From positions 12,929,501-12,993,500 of the forward strand of contig NC_065892.1 in NCBI RefSeq assembly GCF_905147045.1: DNA of 64,000 nucleotides, given 5' to 3'. Shown piece by piece: positions 56,169 to 64,000 of this stretch (position 1 is the stretch's first letter; every line of letters starts with the position of its first letter). Made by a program: the position numbers and the translations under genes. This stretch comes from Nymphalis io. Its lineage: Eukaryota; Arthropoda; Insecta; Lepidoptera; Nymphalidae. The notes beneath the pieces are model-generated. The model made no database searches, was not told the DNA's origin, and saw nothing but the letters and a program-made list of their open reading frames with translations.

Positions 56169-58329
56169 ACCATGACTATGGTCAAAAGTCCACCACCAGA
56201 GAAAAACTGCCAGCAGCAACTTAAAAGTTACATCTATTTAGATAAATTTGTTTATCGAAAACATTTGTTTATAATTATTATTTATTGATTACAATATGAA
56301 TATCAATGGCTCAATAAATGGATGAATTTATTCGCTTTCAATCGCTGTTTACGAAATCTTCACTGGCATCACTGTGATTCGAGACAGTATCAAGATGAAG
56401 TATCCTACTTAACCCGAATTAATATAACTCTAAAAGCCTTTGAAAACTCTTAATTAAGACTTTCGCGGATTGCCCGAACAATAAAACAAGTTTCGAGCGA
56501 TGAAGTTACAATTTCTTCGAGTTTACGTCGATTTATAACTAAGAGGAAAAGTTCGGAAACAATAGGATAAAATTGATGGGGCATTTTGTTCGAAACCGAA
56601 AGGTGAAGACATTGGGCGTTGGACGTTTAAATTAATTATGATAGACTTAATGGTTTACGAATAAAATACGTTTCGTAAATTAATTTAACGAAATAGCTTT
56701 GCACGTACATTCGCCTTAGTACATAGTTATTTACATCATATAATAAACTCTTATAAATATAGTCATATTTAGGATTTCTTCGCGAAAAAAAAAATTGATT
56801 AGTACTACAGATGAATTAGACTTTTTAAATAGATTAGGTTGTTAGTTAGTTTTATTTCTGGCATATAGATCAGTTACTTTCTCGATGTGAATTACCACGG
56901 TGCAATGTAAAGTATGTTTGGTAGGTACTTTTCGAAAGGCTAGCTGACTATGGTAAACGACTGAAATGACGTCTATTAAACGGGTGATGCAACCATCAGA
57001 ACGCAATCGCATGTATTGAGGTACCATGTCTAACGGCATTGTATGTGATCGAGGTTTATTGTTTTAATTGACTAAACCGCGGGAACAAAAACTATTATGA
57101 ATATTACCCTAAATCGCAATATATAATATTAAATGTAAGATAATCAAATATCAACGTGCGGAAAATCAATAATAACTTTAAAAATCAAGTATCAAGTATA
57201 TTCGCAGAAAGTATACATATGCTTAATCTCCAAACACATTTATTCGGATAAACATGGCAACGTAACACCATAATAATATTAACAAGACTCGGAGCTAGAT
57301 ACGTTCCATACTAGATTATTAACTAAAAGCAAAACAATGTCACGCCGTTGGACCACTTCGTGCATGAAATAAGCCTGAATTTTCGTGTGTTTCCTTAGCG
57401 GGATCGCGACGGTAAAGGATTTTGCTTAAGACTTATCATAAATATGGAAATTCATGCTACGAGTATGTGTTTCTATACCTCGAATTTGTAATTTAAACTT
57501 GACATATCTGAGAACGTGTCAACTATTTGAATTATATAGGAGTGTCTACTGGGCCGAACTGTGGATAGAACTCAATCCAAACCAGCGTGTTGAAATAACC
57601 TTCAGCTGAACAAAGTAGGCACAGCTAGGCCTTTGTATAATTATAAGTGTTCTTGATTTACAATTTTGTGAGCGAAAAAAAAAACAACCTCTGTGAAGGT
57701 AAAATACGGTGTTAATATTTTTTCCACTATCACTCCAAGCTGTCTGCAAGCAGTAATATATTAATAATTAATTAACGTCTAATCAACCTTATTATCAGTC
57801 GATGTTAAATTTTCGAACGCTGTGGTAATTTTATTACTTTGGACTGATTTCAATGAACTGCGTTACCGGTGTATTAATACGAAAATCAATATCCTGCGGT
57901 TCAGCGCTATTCAGCCGATTATGATTTATTTCATATGATTAATAAAATTTATCAGACATAGCCAAGTGTTATCAACTTCACCAATATAATTTAATATTTA
58001 TTTTTTAAATACATTATTTAGTATATGAAGATGATGAGAAGATGGGCGATCTAATAGCAAATAATGATCTCTGTTTCCGTCTTTAAATTTTTTGATGTAC
58101 TTGCAACCATAGGTTCTAAGATGTTACATACATTTTGCTTAAAATGTCAACGATTAATTGACTATATTTTAATTTTAATTTATTTAATAGGAACACTAAC
58201 AATATACATATTAAATGGTGGCATACATAACATCCAAAGAGAAAAAATCAACTTCTGATGTGTATATCAATTACAAGTGTAGACAACATTCACAAAGTAT
58301 CGCGTCAGCATAAAATAAAGTAAAAAATA
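56169..58329. other. Gene-poor stretch with one candidate regulatory block
   Basis: About 56330-56720 is repeat-free and less AT-rich and may be a conserved element. About 57368-57430 (CCTGAATTTTCGTGTG) may be a decayed S1. The rest is AT-rich. Confidence 0.3.
56842..57039 (-). CDS. Short ORF, balanced composition, unknown
   Basis: The 65-codon frame from ATG at 57039 (MPLDMVPQYMRLRSDGCITR ... DLYARNKTN, TAA) has less biased composition than chance ORFs nearby and an AATAAA-like sequence overlapping its end. No family, signal peptide or membrane segment seen. It could equally be chance within a conserved non-coding block. Confidence 0.15.
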   Translation of the reverse strand: MPLDMVPQYMRLRSDGCITRLIDVISVVYHSQLAFRKVPTKHTLHCTVVIHIEKVTDLYARNKTN

Positions 58330-59005
58330 ATAATTATTGACCTATGCTTTCTTTATTAACATAAATACAACAAAGAAAAAATACAAAAAAAAATACAAAA
58401 TACATAAAAAAAAACAAACAATAGGATCTCAACGCACTAATTTGATGATGGACTCGCTAACAAAAAGTAATCAATGAGCTTTTTTTTTAAAAGTGATGAA
58501 GCTGTCTGAAAAAAAGGATTCAAGATGACGCTGGAGAATTCAAGATGGCTTCTTACGAAAGCGTTATATAGAAGAATTTTAGTCCTGGAAGAAAAACCCT
58601 TTGAATTGCGTTTAATGAATCCCAAGAACTTTGCAGCTTTGTCAACAATATTGCTTATATGTGATTTGAAATTTTACTTTTTGTCAATAGTAAGTCCTAA
58701 GTCTCTTATCTCTGATTACTCTTTTAGGGTCACATTATCAATAAAATAACTGGAGACAAGCGGTTTTTTCTTTCTTGTGTATTTTATATGGAAGCACTTG
58801 TTAGTATTAAGAGCCATACTATTGACTTTACAGCAGTTAGTAATATTGTTAAGGTCATCCTGTATTAACTTTATGTCTTCAACAGATTTTACTGTTTTAT
58901 ATATTTTTAAGTCATCAGCAAATAACGAGCATGAACAATATTTTATAACGTTAGTGATGTCATTAATATAGGCCAAAAACAACAGTGGTCCCAAATGGGA
59001 TCCCT
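58330..59005 (-). mobile_element. 5'-truncated LINE (CR1/jockey type) remnant
   Basis: On the minus strand: reverse transcriptase from GSHLGPLLFLAYINDI (59000 downward) and FADDLKIYK, then a gap, then NSKGFSSRTKILLYNAFVRS; a 3' UTR with AATAAAG follows near 58350. The FADDLKIY signature is like the YADDLKIY of the LINE at 7497-10545, so the two may be related families. Confidence 0.78.
58437..58997 (-). pseudogene. LINE reverse transcriptase remnant
   Basis: The first frame (58994 to 58716) holds MGPLLFLAYINDITNVI, SLFADDLKIYKTVKSVED (catalytic Asp pair), and MALNTNKCFHIKYTRKKK. The second frame (58625 to 58437) holds MGFIKRNSKGFSSRTKI and AFVRSHLEFSSVILNP (thumb), then ends early. A frameshift or deletion separates them at about 58630-58715. 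Most of the domain upstream of motif B is truncated. Confidence 0.8.
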
Positions 59006-59678
59006 TATTGTATTAATTAAAACGTAAAAAGAAAATAAAATTGAATATAAACAAATAGGTATTTGTTGTGTCAATGTGGTAAATAATACCTGATCTCGAA
59101 GTTCTAAGAAGTTGGCTAATTTTCGCTACATCCGTTGCAGGTGTACCAAGAATAGCCGATGTATGCCAAACTGGCAAACTAGGTCAGCGGGAACATTTAA
59201 TTAATTTTTAATTGATCAGGAAACTTCGACGGCGTATTATTCTGATAATTCGTTTTGTTTTTATAATTTTGCTACTTTTTGTTTTATTTTTATGGTGATT
59301 TGAATGATTGATAGATTTTTATACTCTTATATAAGTTGTTATAAAAAGCTAACTTTCAAATTAAATCGTTACCGCAATCATGTTCACATTATTGGTGGTA
59401 ATTGCAAAACTATCAAAACTAGAAATGTATATGATTACTTATTATAAGAAATAACATAAAATTAAATTGTCATAATAAACAGTAATGTGCTTACAACTGT
59501 ACTTTACATTAAACGTTATAAATTCTTATTTTCTCATAAAACTCGCTTCGAATAGTTTTTAATCTGTTTGTGTAATATCTATCCATATCTATATAAATCT
59601 ATCCCATGGGTAATAATGGAAGTATAAAAACGGTTCTTTTTCGTTTACATTAACAGAAATTCAAAATATAGTGAAGTC
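59006..59678. other. AT-rich spacer
   Basis: Nothing recognised. Confidence 0.4.
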
Positions 59679-59858
59679 ACGGGCCGTTGGCGTGGTTAGT
59701 AGATATTTCACTTTCAGCCTTTCACGCCGAAGGTTGTAGGTTCGATTCCCACCCAGGACAGATATTTGTGTGCATGAACTGGTTTCTATCGTACATGCTC
59801 TGCTTAGTTTGGGATCAGATGGTCATGCGTGAATAATGTCCCAGGATATTATTATTAA
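59679..59858 (+). repeat. S4 tRNA-derived SINE, internally deleted
   Basis: CACGGGCCGTTGGCGTGGTTAG (A-box-like), GTAGGTTCGATTCCCACCC (B box), CAGGACAGATATTTGTGTGC, then directly CTGGTTTCTATCGTACATGC and the end ATGTCCCAGGATATTATTA. About 80 bp present in the split copy at 49897 are missing here. Confidence 0.88.
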
Positions 59859-59861
59859 CAT

Positions 59862-60065
59862 TCTATATAAATAAAAGAATAACTGACTGATGGTCTGACA
59901 TAACAACGAACAGCCCTAACTACTGGGGCTAGCGCCATGAAAATTTGCATACGGTTTTATTTGATAGTAGGTTAGCACTAATGAAAGATTCTTAAAAAAT
60001 TAACCTCAAGGCTGTGATAAAGGAGATAAAAGTTTGTATGAAAATCCTTCATTTGAAGAAATTTT
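59862..60065. mobile_element. Helitron-like/MITE-like fragment
   Basis: CTATATAAATAAAAGAATAACTG, GACTGATGGTCTGACATAAC, CTAACTACTGGGGCTAGC, then GAAAATTTGCATACGG follow the layout of a common lepidopteran non-autonomous element that I associate with Helitrons. Ends not resolved. Confidence 0.45.
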
Positions 60066-61621
60066 ATTTACAGAGTAGGCTATTCATTAAAAAAGGATTT
60101 GAGTTTATATTCAGTGCGAGAAAGATTACGCAAATTAAATGTGAAGTGATATTTTATAGATGGTTCACGTGATAGGTACCTTTTAACTGGAAGGATATTC
60201 TTGGCTCCATTCCAAACAGGCCACTGCGCTATGCTAACTGATTACAACCGTCCGTTGGTAGAAATAAATTAAATATTGAGTGAGAAAAAGTTAGTTTTTA
60301 CGATGAAAACTTACATGTTATGTATCATTACTTGCAAAGAATTATAAACGAAAATTGGTCAAGTTATTATAACAAGTATTCTAAAAATAATTTGAGTTTT
60401 ATTCTGAAGATAAAAGGAAAAATTTCTTCAAGGATCTATTATTTTGATAAAATTGCGAGTACTATTTTACTAAGTGTCTTTTCAGAATCGTCATTTCTTA
60501 CTAATAAGCCAACTTGATTCAAAAATATGTAGTCATCAAGATGCAAGTGACGTCAACTCAATGAAAGCTGCATTGGACTACTGCATTAGAATATTATGTA
60601 TGCGACGAGTGTAAGACAATGATATTATATAAGATTTTATCTTCTCTTGGTACATGGAAGTTTTTATAGCGAATATAAATACTAATAATACATATAATAA
60701 TATAATAATAATACAAATTTAAAATTTAGCTTATTTAGCTCTAGTCTGTTTACTTTCTCGTGTAAACTTAAAGTGACTCTGACTCGGTTAATCTGTGCGC
60801 AAGTATTCCTTGCATTTAAATAGTTCTAGAATTTTCTGCAGTGTTCTAAGAAGATAAACAAGTTATTCCAATTGTTGTAAGCAACAAAGAAAATGTATAT
60901 GAGGGTATTACGTAAAAGGTGATCAGTGTACTAAAATTACGCTTTGTTGTTAATTATTTTATTGAATTATCCCGCTTGGAAATAGCTATCCTTATTATAA
61001 TTATATATCATAACTCGTATTCACCGAGACAAACATATAAATATTGCATGTTTCGGACATTATTTTCATCTCGTATTCCTATTTTTTATTGTTGTTTTTG
61101 TTATTTTTTATTGTTACAACTCAGCAATATAACCTAAATATAAAATATATATAAAATTGGTTGACAAACAGAAGAAAAAAAAATAGAGAACGTTTTACTT
61201 TTGCCTATTTATATATCACGTACTACGTTTAGGTAATAAAGGATATTAAATCTACTTTTTGTTGAATGATTCTATTAATCCAAGAGAGCTAGGCTTTAAA
61301 ATATTCAACGAAGAGTTTTATAAGAGTAAAGAACTGGTATGAAAAGTCGCCACAATCCAATTGAACTACCTTAATTTAAAACTACGTCGAACGTCTTCGT
61401 ATTCATCGTTACAAATTCTTAAGTTCGAAAACGAAGTGACTTATTTAACAATGCAATTAAAAGTTGCTTAATCGAAAAATGAAATTATCTTTAAATGTAT
61501 TATTGAGTTTTACCTTCAATCGAAATTAAGTAACAAGTATTCAAAAGTAATAATTAATTCATTGTATTTTCTGTCCCAAGAACTTGCACAACTTGAACAG
61601 TTTATGATAATTACCTTTTAT
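60066..61621. other. AT-rich spacer
   Basis: No gene or repeat recognised; short ORFs at 60320 and 60919 look random. Confidence 0.4.
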
Positions 61622-61918
61622 TTTTTTTATTTTTTTATAGAATAGGAAGGCGGACGAGCATATGGGCCACCTGATGGTAAGTGGTCACCAACGCCCTTAG
61701 ACATTGGCATTGTAAGAAATGTTAACCATCGCTTACATTACCAATGCGCCACCAACATTGGGAACTAAGATGTTATGTCCCTTGTACCTGTAATTACACT
61801 GGGTCACTCACCCTTCAAACTGGAACACAACAATACCAAGTACTGGTGTTTTGCGGTAGAATATCTGATGAGTGAGTGGTACCTATCAAGACGAGCTTGC
61901 ACAAAGCTCTACCACCAG
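61622..61918 (-). repeat. S2 retroposon, full length
   Basis: T-rich tail with TATAGAATAGGAAGGCGGAC, GAGCATATGGGCCACCTGA, TGGTAAGTGGTCACCAACGC, full body, and head GCTTGCACAAAGCTCTACCA. With 22911-23197 it is the best reference copy. Confidence 0.94.
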
Positions 61919-61954
61919 TCAATCAAGTTTTATTAATTGTCGTCTTTTCTCTTG

Positions 61955-62110
61955 AAGTGAAGGAATAGAGCTAATTCCAACAGGTTTCGTTTCAATGTGC
62001 TATAGTGGTTACACATTCGGCGGAATTTACCTGACAAGTCATAGAAACACAAATTCAGTATATGAAAACGTAATGATGTTTGCTCGGGTCTCGGTTGAAA
62101 TTAATTAAAG
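61955..62110 (-). repeat. Old S1-related SINE
   Basis: GCTAATTCCAACAGG, CAATGTGCTATAGTGG, then ACACAAATTCAGTATATGAA and GATGTTTGCTCGGG keep the S1 order in minus orientation at low identity. Confidence 0.4.
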
Positions 62111-62587
62111 TTTATTTAAATGATACTATGAAAAAGATATATAAAGTATATGCGTATGTACATCGGGATAATACTCGATCTTATTCCACTATATAATTAT
62201 CTAAATTATAATTTTTCATATCGAAGAGTCAAAGAGCCAGCATGACAGAAATGATATTGCACAACTAATATTTCATTATAACTAAGAAAATTGTCGTATC
62301 TTATGGGTAAGTTAAACAAAAGTCGAATATTCTGCCATAAATTCTGAGTCCGTGTGCCGTTTGCAGTTAAAACACTTGGACCTTGAAGTAATAGTGGACT
62401 TGGAATTTGAAGTAACATTTCTAAAATATATTACATTTCTAAAATATATAAGACCTCATCTTATTGCCTTGTCTGGTGACAGGAGTTGTTCATTTTCAGC
62501 CAGAGAGAAAATGCTGTTTGCATTATTGCCACCATACTACGAGCTCACTATAGAGTAGCTATTTTTAATGTAGATTTGTTGAACTTA

Positions 62588-62944
62588 TTAAGTCATCAAT
62601 ATACGTTGATTTATGTAAATTGATGGCTGAAAGAAAATAACAACAGAGATTCTCGCCTGTTCTTTTAGATAATCTACTTTGAGAACCGGGTATTTTTTTT
62701 TATTTAACTTAGTAGTAGACGATGCAAAAGTACTTATATATAATAAATATTTATATATAGTTAATTTTGTGTTTTTGATTTTGTATGCTTCATTAAAATA
62801 GTGAGCTTTAGCGATTACTAATATAATAAACACAAAAATACTTCTTTGTTCATTAGGATATTTAAATTTAAAATATATATGGTTTTCTTTATCCTCCTTA
62901 TTGCATTCGTGGTATATTCCAAATCTGTGTAATATTGCGTCCAT
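62588..62944 (-). pseudogene. Possible LINE C-terminal zinc-knuckle remnant
   Basis: The 118-codon frame starts MDAILHRFGIYHECNKEDKE and continues NHIYFKFKYPNEQRSIFVF. The pattern L-x-R-F-G-I ... C-x-E-x-E ... H-x4-(C)-P ... EQR is that of the C-terminal zinc region in some LINE ORF2 proteins, with the later Cys changed. The remainder is Tyr/Ile/Lys-rich. Chance cannot be excluded. Confidence 0.3.
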
Positions 62945-63369
62945 TAATACATTTAAAGATCAAAGGGGTTCCTAGAATAGTTAAAATTGCACATCTTCGG
63001 GCAGGTACCAGTGCTGGTATGTTCCACTTACTCCACTACTTAGTTTCTACTAGACATTCCGCGCATACTTCGTGTATGGTACGAGTGCTGAGTGAAGAGA
63101 TGTCTTTAAAATATTATTATTTCTCAACATGAACTTTAATAAAAGAGATCTCTAAAAATTGAAAATCAATAAGTCGTTACATAATTGCTTGTGGCTGAAC
63201 CAGTTTCGAACTACTTTCGGGTATATTTGCCCGACATACGTATTGTTCGTACATAAACTTTATTGAATAACTATAGTGATAATTACGGTACGTACTATGT
63301 ATGTGCTGGCGCTGCATTCTCAAGTTTTATATGTTACTTGACTACTACTTACTTGAGCTAGGCGCACTG

Positions 63370-63602
63370 GTAATTAGGCCACCTCCCATAGACATCACTA
63401 TAAGAAATATTAACCATCCCTTACATCGCCAATGCGCCACCAACCTTGGGTACTAAGATGTTATGTACCTTAAGCCGAGTTAGACTGGCTCACTCACCCT
63501 TCAAACCCTAATACAACAAACTAAATATTTCGGTTTGGCGGTAGTAAATGTGATGAGTGTTGGCAGTAACTACACATACGGCCTTGCAAAAAGCCCACCA
63601 TG
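63370..63602 (-). repeat. S2 retroposon, diverged
   Basis: TAATTAGGCCACCTCCCATAG, ATATTAACCATCCCTTACATC, GCCAATGCGCCACCAACC, TGGCTCACTCACCCTTCAAAC, GGCCTTGCAAAAAGCCCACCA. Part of the tail hairpin (TGATGGTAAGTGG) is deleted. Confidence 0.85.
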
Positions 63603-64000
63603 TTTATTTTGTTATGATCATTTACATAAATAAAATAATGTATTAAATTTAATCACGTAAATAACGACTATAATATTGTGCAGTATAGATCAAGCATAAA
63701 ACTCCACGTACAAAAAAACTTAATGTTTTTACGCCTTTCGTGGGGGAGCAAGAAGCACTTACAGTTAGTGGATAAACGCTGTAAATTCGTAAATCCAAAA
63801 CAAAATATATCCTTTATCTAAAAAAGGAAAATATTAAATAGAGCTTAAATCATCGGCATCAATCGGTAAACATAATTAAAAAACATATATGACTTACGTA
63901 ATGTTACCTGTCTATGTCGATTACGATAATGTCACCTCCTCCATTTTTGAGTATTTCTGTCTTCCAAACAATTAATTCATCAGTACCAGTAACAGCCTAT
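63603..64000. other. Right edge: possible S1 tail and coding-like minus segment
   Basis: The last bases CAGTACCAGTAACAGCCTAT look like the 3' tail of an S1 copy in minus orientation, cut by the window. The adjacent minus strand (63996-63911) is open as VTGTDELIVWKTEILKN and GGGDIIVIDIDR before a CAG|GTAACA donor-like site. The exon reading is weak because the S1 tail overlaps its start. Confidence 0.3.

Noticed and set aside
1..64000. Bacterial-type systems (operons, CRISPR, toxin modules, prophage)
   Set aside because: Introns, SINEs, LINEs and polyadenylation signals show a eukaryotic genome; no array of regularly spaced repeats or clustered ORFs exists.

Overview
The window is AT-rich insect DNA, almost certainly from a lepidopteran and most likely a butterfly. 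That reading rests on the interspersed repeats: several short retroposon families I recognise as common in butterfly and moth genomes, a D34D mariner, R1-clade, CR1/jockey-type and RTE-type LINE pieces, and Helitron-like fragments. I see no bacterial genes, operons, CRISPR array, rRNA or intact tRNA gene. tRNA-like heads occur only inside SINEs.

Host coding content is very low. The best gene feature is a 3'-terminal exon at 173-416 (+) with a splice acceptor, a stop codon and a nearby polyadenylation signal; its product is not recognised. A second coding-like stretch at 753-904 (+) ends in TGA TAA. Everything else that resembles protein belongs to transposable elements, apart from a few unresolved short ORFs. 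The rest reads as a long intergenic or intronic region with a few repeat-poor, less AT-rich blocks that could be conserved non-coding elements.

Layout: 1-1750, terminal exon, possible second exon, one short retroposon, one candidate regulatory block. 1967-3277, a complete-length dead mariner with TA target duplication. 3940-7010, RTE fragment and two SINEs, one with an inverted 5' end. 7497-10545, a CR1/jockey-type LINE with recognisable ORF1 (PHD finger) and ORF2 (endonuclease and reverse transcriptase) but large internal deletions. 11-29 kb, SINE copies in AT-rich DNA, a microRNA-like hairpin (13066-13126) and an exact 158-bp direct repeat (16183-16340 and 16849-17006). 30335-30986, 3' part of a LINE whose tail matches that of a SINE family. 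39384-40812, a 5'-truncated R1-clade LINE with a 13-bp target duplication; 40896-41590, a second LINE end on the minus strand. 47148-50066, an R1 tail, a SINE with a 43-nt homopolymer at its head, and a second R1 copy inserted inside another SINE. 50525-64000, further LINE 3' ends and SINEs.

Family names used below: S1 is the tRNA-derived SINE with head GCCGAGATGGCCC and a (TACGG)n-type tail (Metulj-like). S2 is the about 290-bp retroposon whose 3' end carries CCACTTACCATCAGGTGG and TATAAAA; its strand is given so that the A-rich tail is 3'. S3 is a tRNA-derived SINE with an (ATT)n tail. S4 is a tRNA-derived SINE containing CCCAGGACAG. D is a third family with an S2-like tail. E is an unclassified 83-bp repeat.

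I found no convincing new multi-gene system. The most unusual signals concern retroposon biology: a 3' hairpin tail shared by a LINE, S2 and D; A-runs at the S1 5' end lying inside the target duplications; and nested or inverted insertions. The near-perfect hairpin at 13.1 kb and the exact direct repeat at 16-17 kb are the other items of note.
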